From NCBI GenBank assembly GCA_021151805.1, contig JAGKWN010000001.1:1-64000 (forward strand): 64,000 nucleotides of DNA, read 5' to 3'. Both the position numbers and the translations under genes were made by a program. The stretch is from Cytophagaceae bacterium (GTDB taxonomy: Bacteria > Bacteroidota > Bacteroidia > Cytophagales > Cytophagaceae). Each line of letters starts with the position of its first letter. Within the stretch, counting starts at the first letter, position 1. Under the pieces are notes generated by a model. That model had not been told where the DNA came from. It did not search any database and was given only the letters and a program-made list of their open reading frames with translations. Of this stretch, positions 1 through 7,982 are shown in pieces.

Positions 1-100
1 ATTATGAATTATGAATTATGAATTATGAATTATGAATTATGAATTATGAATTATGAATTATGAATTATGAATTATGAATTATGAATTATGAATTATGAAT
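1..100. repeat. Perfect 7-bp tandem repeat, about 14 copies
   Basis: The unit AATTATG repeats without interruption from the window edge to base 100, so the true array may be longer. It lies downstream of the leftward gene that ends at 207. A degenerate opposite-orientation version with the same 7-bp step sits at 184-210. Confidence 0.97.
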
Positions 101-183
101 TCATATCACTTATGGTTTTTCTGTTTTTTGAATGAGCATCTTATTTATGATCCGCCGCGGCGAAATGAATTGAAATTTACTTC

Positions 184-211
184 AATTCATAATTTATAAC
201 TCATAATTAAA
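184..211. repeat. Degenerate 7-bp array overlapping a stop codon
   Basis: Four 7-bp units follow one another: AATTCAT, AATTTAT, AACTCAT and AATTAAA. The TAA stop of the pseudouridine synthase gene (207-209 on the minus strand) lies in the fourth unit. The units are the reverse complement type of the array at 1-100, so the two form an imperfect inverted pair around a 10-bp palindrome CGCCGCGGCG at 153-162. Confidence 0.75.
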
Positions 212-929
212 CAAGCGCTTTCCATAAGGCGTCTGTTGGAGGTGGGGCAGACAAAGTCATTCGTTCACCTGTTACAGGGTGGTCAAACATAAGTTTGTAG
301 GAGTGTAAACAAATTCCGCCATCGGCATTGCTTCGGGGAGCACCGTATTTCAGGTCGCCCTTGATGACACAGCCGATACTGGCCATCTGGCATCTGATCT
401 GGTGCGAACGTCCGGTAACGGGCCTTACCTCAACTAAAAAATAACGATCGCTTGCTTTTTGTAAGGTATAACTAAGTTCACAGTACTTACTGTCTTTTAC
501 TTCCTTCAGGTGTGCTTTAGCAATATTTTTCTGAGCATCTTTTGTTAACCAGTGAACCAGTTTTGCCGAAGCAGGATTGGGCTTGCTACCCGTAATCATC
601 AGATACGTTTTCTGAATTTTTTTATCGGCAAACTGTTTGTTCATGCGCTCAAGCGCCTTCGATGTTTTAGCCAGCAGTACAAGTCCGCTCACAGGTCTGT
701 CTATCCTGTGTATGACGCCTGCAAAGACATTTCCGGGCTTATTGTATTTCTTTTTAAGATATTCTTTTACGAGCTCGGATAATGGCTTATCACCTGTATG
801 ATCACCCTGTACAAGAACACCGTTTTTTTTATTCACTGCAATTAAATGATTGTCTTCAAAAACAACAGAAAATGCAGATTCAAATTCTTGTATAGGATCA
901 GCTAACGGATCTTCAGGGCCTAGTAGCAT
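207..929 (-). CDS. RluA-family pseudouridine synthase
   Basis: Predicted to isomerise uridine to pseudouridine in rRNA or tRNA. The 240-residue protein carries the family signature HRIDRPVSGL at residues 74-83, with Asp77 as the expected catalytic aspartate, and the later GRSHQIR segment typical of RluA/RluC/RluD enzymes. There is no N-terminal S4 RNA-binding domain, so it is a short RluA-like form; the target site cannot be told from sequence. Its start overlaps the end of panB by 10 bases, so both genes probably share a leftward mRNA. Its stop codon lies in a 7-bp repeat array. Confidence 0.88.
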   Translation of the reverse strand: MLLGPEDPLADPIQEFESAFSVVFEDNHLIAVNKKNGVLVQGDHTGDKPLSELVKEYLKKKYNKPGNVFAGVIHRIDRPVSGLVLLAKTSKALERMNKQFADKKIQKTYLMITGSKPNPASAKLVHWLTKDAQKNIAKAHLKEVKDSKYCELSYTLQKASDRYFLVEVRPVTGRSHQIRCQMASIGCVIKGDLKYGAPRSNADGGICLHSYKLMFDHPVTGERMTLSAPPPTDALWKALV

Positions 930-1738
930 TCGTTTTCGTTTGGAAAATTTTTAGACTTCACATCTTCAATATAAGATGTAACGGCAGTGCTGATCGTTTT
1001 CTGCAGGTTGGCATAAGTTCTCAAAAACCTTGGATGAAATTCATTATTGATACCAAGTAAATCATGTGTTACCAATACCTGACCATCTACGTCAGCACCC
1101 GCGCCAATACCAATTGTTGGAATCTGTAGACTGGCAGTAACTTTTTTCGATAGTGCAGCCGGTATTTTTTCCAGTACTACACCAAAGCAACCGCTTTGCT
1201 CAAGCACAATCGCATCTGAAAGTAACTTGTTTGCTTCTTCTTCTTCTTTTGCCCGTACCACATACGTGCCGAATTTATATATCGATTGCGGCATAAGGCC
1301 AAGATGGCCCATTACAGGGATACCGGCGCTAATAATGCGCAATACAGATTCTTTAATTTCTACGCCGCCTTCCATTTTAACAGCGTGTGCGCCTGATTCT
1401 TTCATGATCCGGATAGCACTGCGCAAGGCTTCAGAAGAATTGCCCTGATACGAACCGAAAGGAAGATCCACAACAACAAGGGCTCTGTTAATGGCGCGGA
1501 TCACAGAAGAAGCGTGATAAATCATCTGGTCCAGCGTAATAGGTAATGTTGTCTCATGCCCTGCCATTACGTTTGAAGCAGAGTCGCCAACAAGTATTAC
1601 ATCTATGCCCGCAGCATCTAAAATTCGAGCCATTGAATAATCGTATGCTGTTAACATAGAAATTTTTTCACCACGGTTCTTCATTTCCTGAAGTTGGTGG
1701 GTCGTTACTTTTTTAATTTCACTTTTGGCAGTGGACAT
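920..1738 (-). CDS. panB: 3-methyl-2-oxobutanoate hydroxymethyltransferase
   Basis: First committed step of pantothenate (vitamin B5, coenzyme A) synthesis: transfers a hydroxymethyl group from methylenetetrahydrofolate to 2-oxoisovalerate. The 272-residue length fits the family. Visible motifs are MLTAYDYSMA near residue 28, the metal-binding GDS at 51-53, VVDLPFGSYQ, HAVKMEGG and GHLGLMPQS. The ATG at 1738 gives the normal N-terminus. It is the first gene of a leftward pair with the downstream pseudouridine synthase. No other pan gene is next to it. Confidence 0.96.
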   Translation of the reverse strand: MSTAKSEIKKVTTHQLQEMKNRGEKISMLTAYDYSMARILDAAGIDVILVGDSASNVMAGHETTLPITLDQMIYHASSVIRAINRALVVVDLPFGSYQGNSSEALRSAIRIMKESGAHAVKMEGGVEIKESVLRIISAGIPVMGHLGLMPQSIYKFGTYVVRAKEEEEANKLLSDAIVLEQSGCFGVVLEKIPAALSKKVTASLQIPTIGIGAGADVDGQVLVTHDLLGINNEFHPRFLRTYANLQKTISTAVTSYIEDVKSKNFPNENECY

Positions 1739-1853
1739 AGTATATTTTAAGAATATTTTTGATAAAATTACTATTATTTTTTCATTCGGATGGACTATTA
1801 TTCGAATAACATACGTATAATCATCCTGTAGCTATGGAATTTACTTATATTTT

Positions 1854-4040
1854 ATGAAGGGAAAAAGCGATTATTTATCTCTATATATTGACAAAACGGG
1901 GGTTTGTCAATATATAAAATGCAATTCAGATGCTTTTGGAGAAATAATTGATACCAAAAATATTGAAGGCAAAGATCTTAAATCAATTTTTCAAGGCAGT
2001 AAATTTTCAGAAACACTGCAGGCCTGTTATGATATAAGCAATCACGGTAAAGATTTCTGTGAGCATATTGATGTACACCAATATGTACATTATCTTATTT
2101 CTTTTCAGCCTGTAGAATCCGGGGATATAAGCCTGATCATAACGATTCGACTTTCGGATATTTCTAAAAAAATTGATCTGCTGAAAAATAATTACGAATC
2201 ATCTTTGAGCCAATCTAAAGTTGGCTTGTGGGTTTGGTACGATATGACCAATGACAAATCGTGGTGGTCAGATTCATTTTTAAATCTACTCGGTTACAAG
2301 CAAGATGAGGTTGATCCCAGCATGAAGGCTTTTATGCAAATGATTCATCCGGAACAAAAGGAAGATTTTATCGAACGCATGCGGGCATTGTATGGTTCTC
2401 TTGACCGGTATGAAGAGATTGAAGTGAAGCCGAGGGTTGAATTTAAGGTGCAGACTAAACAAGGGACATACATTGATTTGTTGTTCACAGCAAATGCTGT
2501 AAAGAATGAAAAGAATGAACTTATCAGGTTTTCAGGCACGGTAGTGGATATCGGTCAAATGAAGATCATTGAAGAAAAGCTGCTGAAAAGTGAGGCAACG
2601 CTGCACCTGGCGCTTGATGCCGCAAATATGGGTGTGTGGTCGTGGGATATTCATAAAGATCAGATCTTCTGGTCGAATCAGGTGTTGCATATTTTTAACA
2701 TTGAAAAGGAAGATTTTAAAGGCGACTTTGAGAGTTATCTCAATCTGATTCCTCATAATGAAAGAAGCTTTGTTGAAAATTCCATACAGGAAGTCTTTAA
2801 AAACGGATCAGAGGAATTTTCTTTTGAACATTCTATTTATATCCCTGCCGGGAATAAAAAAATCGTTTTCTGTAAAGGAAAACTCTACAGAGATGAACAG
2901 GATGTTCCGCACCGTATGACAGGTGTAGTCATTGATGTGAGCCAGGAGAATGATCTGAAAACACTATTGGGCCAGACCAGGGGACGTTATAAATCGGTCA
3001 TAGAATCGATGGTTGAAGGTGTGATCATTCTTGATAAATCGGGGAAGATCATAGATCACAATAAAGCAGCGCTTGTTATCATTGGATATGAAAATCTGGA
3101 GCTCATTGGCAATGATTTATCATTCGGGCCAGGTAAAGCAATCAGAGAAGATTTTTCATTATTTCCTTATGAAGAATTTCCCGGAACAAAGACTTTGCTT
3201 ACCGGAGAACCTTGTAAGAATATTACGCTTGGCTGGGTGAAACCTTCCAAAGAAATTATTTGGTTAAGCATTAATTCAGAACCTGTATTAGACGAGAGTG
3301 GAGTATTGATTGCTGTAGTATGTTCTTATTTTGATGTCACTGAAAGATATAATTCAATTCAGGATCTGCAGGTAAAGAACCGCCAGCTGGAAGATTTTGC
3401 TCATATAACATCGCATAACCTGCGGTCGCCGATCAGTAACCTGAGTATATTGCTCGATTATTTTGAAGCGGCAAAGAATGAAACAGAAAGACAGGAATAT
3501 TTTGCAAATTTAAAACATGTTTCTAATAGTTTGCTTTCTACTATACAGGTGTTGGCAGAGGCCCTTAAAATCCAGCGTGACTTTGTAGATGATGAGATAG
3601 AACTGAGCTTTCAGGAGACATTAGAAAGTGTATCGGGCTTGCTCTCCGGCCAGATCAAAGAAGCAAATGTTGCATTTGAGGTTGATTTTTCGAAATGCGA
3701 TAAATTGTTTTATTCTCAGACTTATTTGCATAGTATATTTATTAACTTGATTTCCAACGCAATCAAATACCGTTCTCCACAAAGGGAAACCATTATTAAA
3801 ATTGATTCGTATAAATCGGATAACGGTAAGGTTGTATTGAAAATCTCTGATAATGGAATTGGAATTGACATTGAAAAAAATCAACATAAGATTTTTGGGT
3901 TATATAAAACGTTCCATGCAAATAAAGACTCCAGAGGGGTTGGTCTTTATATGACAAAAAGGCAAATAGAAACTCTTGGCGGAGCAATTTTTGTTGAAAG
4001 CAAAATTAACGTGGGAACAACTTTTACAATAATTTTTTAA
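1854..4040 (+). CDS. PAS-domain sensor histidine kinase
   Basis: A 728-residue kinase with no predicted membrane segment, so probably a cytoplasmic sensor. Three or four PAS-like modules fill residues 1 to about 500; the GLWVWYDMTN and GVWSWDIHKD starts and the FSGTVVDI and MTGVVIDVS ends are PAS/PAC-like. The kinase core follows: H-box HITSHNLRSPISNL with phospho-acceptor His521, N-box NLISNAIKYR, G1 ISDNGIGI and G2 SRGVGLYMTK. A receiver-only gene begins 10 bases downstream and is the likely partner. The signal is unknown. Confidence 0.92.
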   Translation: MKGKSDYLSLYIDKTGVCQYIKCNSDAFGEIIDTKNIEGKDLKSIFQGSKFSETLQACYDISNHGKDFCEHIDVHQYVHYLISFQPVESGDISLIITIRLSDISKKIDLLKNNYESSLSQSKVGLWVWYDMTNDKSWWSDSFLNLLGYKQDEVDPSMKAFMQMIHPEQKEDFIERMRALYGSLDRYEEIEVKPRVEFKVQTKQGTYIDLLFTANAVKNEKNELIRFSGTVVDIGQMKIIEEKLLKSEATLHLALDAANMGVWSWDIHKDQIFWSNQVLHIFNIEKEDFKGDFESYLNLIPHNERSFVENSIQEVFKNGSEEFSFEHSIYIPAGNKKIVFCKGKLYRDEQDVPHRMTGVVIDVSQENDLKTLLGQTRGRYKSVIESMVEGVIILDKSGKIIDHNKAALVIIGYENLELIGNDLSFGPGKAIREDFSLFPYEEFPGTKTLLTGEPCKNITLGWVKPSKEIIWLSINSEPVLDESGVLIAVVCSYFDVTERYNSIQDLQVKNRQLEDFAHITSHNLRSPISNLSILLDYFEAAKNETERQEYFANLKHVSNSLLSTIQVLAEALKIQRDFVDDEIELSFQETLESVSGLLSGQIKEANVAFEVDFSKCDKLFYSQTYLHSIFINLISNAIKYRSPQRETIIKIDSYKSDNGKVVLKISDNGIGIDIEKNQHKIFGLYKTFHANKDSRGVGLYMTKRQIETLGGAIFVESKINVGTTFTIIF

Positions 4041-4050
4041 TTAGAATGGT

Positions 4051-4452
4051 ATGAAAGATAAAGCTACTGTCTGCGTAATTGATGATGATGAAATATTTCA
4101 GTTTATCACAAAAAAATCTTTTGAAAGATTGCACAGAAATGACGACTTGTTATTTTTTCAAAACGGAGAAGATGCATTAACCTATATGAAGGGTGCATTA
4201 ACGGGAGACAATCCAAAACCCGATGTTATTTTTTTAGACATCAATATGCCAATCATGGATGGCTGGGATTTTTTAAATGAACTGCAAAAATTAAACCAGA
4301 CAAACGCCGCGCTTCCTAACATATACATGGTTAGTTCATCCATTGATGATAAAGATTTAATTAAATCAAAAAGCTTTCCTATTATTACAGATTATATTGT
4401 AAAACCAATCAAGGATGTTAATATTAAAGAAATATTAAACGGACTAAATTGA
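4051..4452 (+). CDS. Single-domain response regulator (receiver only)
   Basis: A 133-residue CheY-like receiver with no output domain. The acidic pair Asp11-Asp12, phospho-acceptor Asp63 in FLDINMP, a Ser pair near 95-96 and Lys118 in VKP complete the active site. It follows the histidine kinase by 10 bases and is almost certainly its phosphorylation target. Lacking DNA-binding or enzymatic output, it must act by protein contact or in a phosphorelay. About 30 bases later another rightward gene starts, but that product is not an obvious effector. Confidence 0.93.
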   Translation: MKDKATVCVIDDDEIFQFITKKSFERLHRNDDLLFFQNGEDALTYMKGALTGDNPKPDVIFLDINMPIMDGWDFLNELQKLNQTNAALPNIYMVSSSIDDKDLIKSKSFPIITDYIVKPIKDVNIKEILNGLN

Positions 4453-4474
4453 AGTAAAAGCATCACACTTAAAT

Positions 4475-5440
4475 ATGGTAGTAATAATAGATCCGGTTTC
4501 AAAAAAAGAATTAAAAGAATCAGGAACGGGTTTATTAGACGAAAGCGGAAAAGTTGTGTATCCCATGCACAACGGGGCTTTCCGCTTGGTCTCTGATAAT
4601 AATTATACGGCCAACTTCGGCCTTGAGTGGAATACCTTCCAGAAAACACAAATAGATAAATATTCAGGCAACACAGTTTCGGAAGAACGTTTTTTTGCGC
4701 AGACACGCTGGACAAAAGATTCGCTTGAAGGTTGCACAGTATTGGAAGTTGGCAGCGGTGCCGGCCGTTTTTCCCAGATTATTCTGGATCACACAAAGGC
4801 AGATCTCTATTCGGTAGATTACTCTTCTGCGGTAGAAGCCAATTACAGAAACAATGGTCCCCATACAAGATTGAAGTTGTTCCAGGCAAGTATCTACGAC
4901 CTGCCGTTTAAAAAAGAATCATTCGATAAAGTAATCTGTTTAGGTGTGCTGCAGCATACACCTGATTTCAAGGCTTCGGTGAAAGCCCTTACAGAAATGG
5001 TGAAGCCCGGCGGCGAACTAGTAATCGACTTTTATCCCATCCGGAATGTTTTTACGAAAGTGCATAGTAAGTATATCCTTCGACCTGTATTGAAACGCCT
5101 GAAGCATGATACATTGATGTCGCTGATCAGAAAGAATATTAACACATTAATTTCCATTTATACATTCAACAGAAGAATAGGTCTGGGCGTGCTGAATCGC
5201 TTTGTCCCCATCTGCGACATCGAGCGTACGTTACCCGCAGGCATGAGTGCTGAGCAGCTGAAAGAATGGATCATACTCGATACGTTTGATATGTTCAGTC
5301 CGCAGTACGATGATCCGCAGCGCCTGTCGACCGTGGCAGCATGGGTAAAGGAATTTGGATTAATAGATGTAGATGCAGCCTGGGTAAAATACCACGGCAA
5401 CCTGGAAGCCGCTACGGTGCGGGCGCGGAAGAAATTATGA
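4475..5440 (+). CDS. SAM-dependent class I methyltransferase
   Basis: A 321-residue protein. Residues 1-45 look like a Trm112/UPF0434-type lead (DPVSKKEL, then YPMHNGAFRLV). A Rossmann methyltransferase core follows, with motif I LEVGSGAGRFSQ near 90-101, the acidic VDYSS strand, and CLGVLQHTPDF with VKPGGELVIDF as motifs IV-VI. The C-terminal part is unassigned. Proteins of this layout often modify small molecules, lipids or glycans; the substrate is unknown. It begins 22 bases after the response regulator and may be co-transcribed. Confidence 0.85.
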   Translation: MVVIIDPVSKKELKESGTGLLDESGKVVYPMHNGAFRLVSDNNYTANFGLEWNTFQKTQIDKYSGNTVSEERFFAQTRWTKDSLEGCTVLEVGSGAGRFSQIILDHTKADLYSVDYSSAVEANYRNNGPHTRLKLFQASIYDLPFKKESFDKVICLGVLQHTPDFKASVKALTEMVKPGGELVIDFYPIRNVFTKVHSKYILRPVLKRLKHDTLMSLIRKNINTLISIYTFNRRIGLGVLNRFVPICDIERTLPAGMSAEQLKEWIILDTFDMFSPQYDDPQRLSTVAAWVKEFGLIDVDAAWVKYHGNLEAATVRARKKL

Positions 5441-5497
5441 ATGCTGAATGATCATTTGTAGCACCTTGTTCTCACCATACCATCCCTCGACCCGACC

Positions 5498-5520
5498 GTG
5501 GTCTGTGGCACACAGAACAC
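5498..5520. repeat. Dispersed hairpin repeat, GTGGTCTGTG family
   Basis: Imperfect copy of a 23-bp inverted repeat: GTGGTCTGTG, loop GCA, then CACAGAACAC (one mismatch to the perfect arm). Other copies are at 6466-6484 (shorter, reversed), 17890-17912, 18207-18229 and 18588-18610. Confidence 0.8.
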
Positions 5521-5567
5521 CAAAGGCAGATTGTGTTAAGAAAGAATCCGGCTCTCTCAGGATTTGC

Positions 5568-5603
5568 ATTCGCCGCGGCGAATCGGCGTCTGCCGCGGCA
5601 GAC
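5568..5603. repeat. Two adjacent perfect 16-bp palindromes centred on CCGCGG
   Basis: ATTCGCCGCGGCGAAT at 5568-5583 and GTCTGCCGCGGCAGAC at 5588-5603 are both perfect palindromes, 4 bases apart, and are very GC-rich in an AT-rich spacer. A related 10-bp core occurs at 153-162. Confidence 0.9.
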
Positions 5604-6268
5604 ACTTGCTGCTATGCGCCCATCTGGCGCTAGTCTTAGCGAAGCGAGACTAGTGTCAGTTATTTTTTAGTCTTTGACTACATTTTTTTCTTTTGATATT
5701 TTCAACACTTGTTTGCGTTGTGCTTTCTCACCATATCCACAAATCAACCTGCTGTTAGCCGCTGTTACAACAGCCGGTGCAGTTTTGATCCGGTACTTTT
5801 CCAGAAGTAATGATTGGTAACTGCGGTAGTAAAACAAAATCATACAACAAACCACAATCATATTTTTAATTTTATTAACCTTTGTTAAAATGGTGTAATT
5901 GGCCTTCAATAGAGGTTAGCAGAAGACTTTAGCAACATAAACATTGAGGCGCTTTAAAATCAATTTTAACCGGGTTTGCAGATACTTTCTTGGGCCGGCA
6001 ATGTAATTGCATGTGATGGAGTCAACGTGTCTTACAGTGAATATAAAAAGGTAAATTAATTTTGAGAATAGAAAAAAGAAGACTCCGGGTAGGCTCCCTG
6101 TGGTCTCCTCCCTATCTGCTCCCTACCTGCGTGTAGGGTCCTTCGTGAAGATTGTCATTTATGATTTATCATCCGGAAATAACGTTTTATTAACAGTTGT
6201 TAATGTTCACCACTTGTTAGCATGCATCACTTGTTGGCGATTACTTACTCTCTCACCGTGCTCTCAAG

Positions 6269-6321
6269 CTCTTCCGGATTTGCAATCCGGAAGCCAGATA
6301 AACAGGATTTATAATCCATTT
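6269..6321. repeat. 53-bp dispersed repeat, copy 1
   Basis: Contains a perfect hairpin, CTTCCGGATT/AATCCGGAAG with loop TGC (6271-6293), followed by a smaller one, GGATT/AATCC with loop TAT (6305-6317). All 53 bases recur identically at 9544-9596. A partial relative, AGATAAAAAGGATTTGTAATCC, lies at 6913-6934. Confidence 0.93.
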
Positions 6322-6465
6322 ATTTAACATCACACGTTTTGTCGCTTATCATACCACAACAGTGCGCTTAACCTGCTATTGCTGCTTCTGGTGAAAACCT
6401 CGCACGCCCAATCATCTATTGTGCAGCGACCAACAGCCCTAGGATTAACTTGGAAAAGTAATAGA

Positions 6466-6484
6466 GGTCTGTGTGCCACAGACC
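6466..6484. repeat. Dispersed hairpin repeat, GTGGTCTGTG family, reversed copy
   Basis: GGTCTGTG, loop TGC, CACAGACC: a perfect 8-bp stem and the reverse complement of the loop orientation seen in the other copies. Confidence 0.8.
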
Positions 6485-6603
6485 CCGGTGAAGCCCAATG
6501 CGTATGATGTTAAGGTGCCTGAATTATGAGACTGAATATTACATGAAAATAATGATCCTGACCAATATTCTCTCGTTTTCTATATAGCTTTTAAAGTATA
6601 CTT

Positions 6604-6825
6604 ATGATATTAATGAACCAATTAAATTTAATATTTGCATTATCAATCTTTTTAATGCTTATTTTGTTCCTAGTCGGAGGAAGGTTATTATTTAATTATA
6701 AAAAAAATTCTGGCAAAGAAACCAGTAATTATAATGAAGCGTCTATTTATCAAATGGCTTTTGTTGGGTTGGTTGTATTGATGATTGTGCTGTCAGTCAT
6801 GGGAAGGATTTTTAAATTCGAATAG
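6604..6825 (+). CDS. Small two-span membrane protein, unknown function
   Basis: A 73-residue protein with two hydrophobic segments, about residues 7-29 (LIFALSIFLMLILFLVGGRL) and 49-68 (MAFVGLVVLMIVLSVMGRI). A short hydrophilic loop rich in Lys, Asn and Glu joins them. No family is recognised. It stands alone between two repeat-rich spacers and is the only reading frame in this stretch with coherent protein character. An alternative start is the Met at residue 4. Confidence 0.6.
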   Translation: MILMNQLNLIFALSIFLMLILFLVGGRLLFNYKKNSGKETSNYNEASIYQMAFVGLVVLMIVLSVMGRIFKFE

Positions 6826-6873
6826 TATTAGTTGATACCAGTAACTAATTTAATTAACATCATAGAGTAGTGG

Positions 6874-6898
6874 GTGGTTGGTCGAAAAGACCAACCAC
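6874..6898. repeat. Perfect 10-bp-stem hairpin, dispersed family
   Basis: GTGGTTGGTC and GACCAACCAC flank loop GAAAA. The lead-in ACATCATAGAGTAG at 6858-6871 recurs at 18123-18136 directly before another hairpin (18140-18163), which marks both as members of one family. Similar hairpins occur at 9698-9721 and 18067-18090. Confidence 0.85.
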
Positions 6899-7028
6899 GG
6901 CGGGGAAAAGTCAGATAAAAAGGATTTGTAATCCGGCTTTAGATCTTTGAGTACTTTTCGCTATGGGTAGTTTTTTTAGCCAACAATAGCGAAAAGCCTG
7001 GAAGTATTCAGAACATGCGTATCCGTTG

Positions 7029-7979
7029 TTATTTTTTATTTGGCTGTGGAGGAATAATTGTTTTCAGGATGCTATCCAGCTTCACTGTAAACTGTTCCGC
7101 GCCATACAGCGACATGTGATCTTCATTCTTGAACATGTCCGCCTGGTATTCATATTCACGCTCATAGTTTAAGATGTATATATCTTTTTGACCGGCAAAT
7201 TTTTTCAGTGCATTTTCTCTTCTTTTTACTTTATTCAACTTCATGTATTGGTTATATAAATAATATTTGGGTGGAGAGAGTAATACGATTTTAATATTAC
7301 GTTCCCGGCATTTTTTTATTGCTGCATTTAATTTGATCAAATTCTCCTGGTACCATACTTCAGATTCGTATTGGTGCCGGCCGGAGAGATATTCATTCAT
7401 GGAAGTTTTTCGGATGAGTGCAGTATCAAAATGAAGTTGCTTGAATCTGGAGTTAGACTCATCTTCAATAAAACCATATTCATTAAAGATTCCATTTCTT
7501 CGTTCTGCCTGAGCAGTAAAGAAAATGCGTATGTATTCTTTAAAATTAGAGGAGAGTAAAAAGTAGTCCTTCAACGGCTGACGTTTATCATAATTGTTAA
7601 CATTATAAAATATTTTATACAGATTGTTTTTATTCCAGTTACCGTCACGTTTTTCTTCCAGGTTATGATAACCCAGTTCAAAGATTACTACTTTTAATTT
7701 TGGCAGTTCGTTTATGTATTTGTCGAATAATAAAAAATCAATATTCATTGCGCTTTCCCCGTGAGCCAGCGGTGCAGTTTTATAACTCAGATATCGGGGA
7801 TTAATGGCTCGCCAGTTTTGCGAAGATCCTAACACAAGTACTTCAATACTGTCCTTGTTGGCTTCAATGTAAGTGTTTTTTGCATTGAATGTATTATTCC
7901 TTATGTTGTATTCAACAATACCAAAAGCAATAATTAATGGTACAAGAAAGAGTAAGAACTTTAAAAGAAATTGTTTCAT
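7029..7979 (-). CDS. SGNH/DltD-like membrane-anchored protein
   Basis: A 316-residue protein with one N-terminal membrane anchor (about residues 5-23) and a probably periplasmic body. VLGSSQNW near residue 48 resembles SGNH block I (here GSSQ), and NEDHMSLYGAEQF with Asp287 and His288 resembles block V. Its start lies 3 bases from the end of the upstream MBOAT gene, so the two are co-transcribed. By analogy to AlgI with AlgJ/AlgX and to DltB with DltD, it is inferred to help move acyl groups onto an extracytoplasmic polymer. Substrate unknown. Confidence 0.78.
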   Translation of the reverse strand: MKQFLLKFLLFLVPLIIAFGIVEYNIRNNTFNAKNTYIEANKDSIEVLVLGSSQNWRAINPRYLSYKTAPLAHGESAMNIDFLLFDKYINELPKLKVVIFELGYHNLEEKRDGNWNKNNLYKIFYNVNNYDKRQPLKDYFLLSSNFKEYIRIFFTAQAERRNGIFNEYGFIEDESNSRFKQLHFDTALIRKTSMNEYLSGRHQYESEVWYQENLIKLNAAIKKCRERNIKIVLLSPPKYYLYNQYMKLNKVKRRENALKKFAGQKDIYILNYEREYEYQADMFKNEDHMSLYGAEQFTVKLDSILKTIIPPQPNKK

Positions 7980-7982
7980 AGC

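Larger units (their letters stand above)
5441..6603. other. Repeat-rich spacer without a convincing gene
   Basis: This 1.16-kb stretch has no ORF with recognisable protein features. It holds a GTGGTCTGTG hairpin (5498-5520, reverse copy 6466-6484), two CCGCGG-centred palindromes (5568-5603), small hairpins at 5616-5630 and 5631-5653, CCCTAC/GTAGGG at 6121-6138, and the first copy of a 53-bp repeat (6269-6321). An 80-codon reading frame on the minus strand (5667-5909) overlaps repeat-like sequence and is not called. Confidence 0.7.

Noticed and set aside
1..211. AT-rich tandem repeats as a replication origin
   Set aside because: No DnaA-box cluster, dnaA, dnaN or similar gene is nearby. The pattern fits a tandem repeat array.
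5448..5633. 61-codon plus-strand ORF after the methyltransferase gene
   Set aside because: It reads through a hairpin repeat and two CCGCGG palindromes, and the predicted protein has no coherent features.
5667..5909. 80-codon minus-strand ORF with a hydrophobic start
   Set aside because: Part of it overlaps repeat-like sequence (CCACAAATCAACC, GCTGTTAGCCGCTG). The hydrophobic stretch alone was not enough to call it.
6080..6138. CTCCCT-word tandem repeat
   Set aside because: The spacings are 14 and 11 bases and the flanks do not align, so this is not a regular array. Only the CCCTAC/GTAGGG stem is noted.
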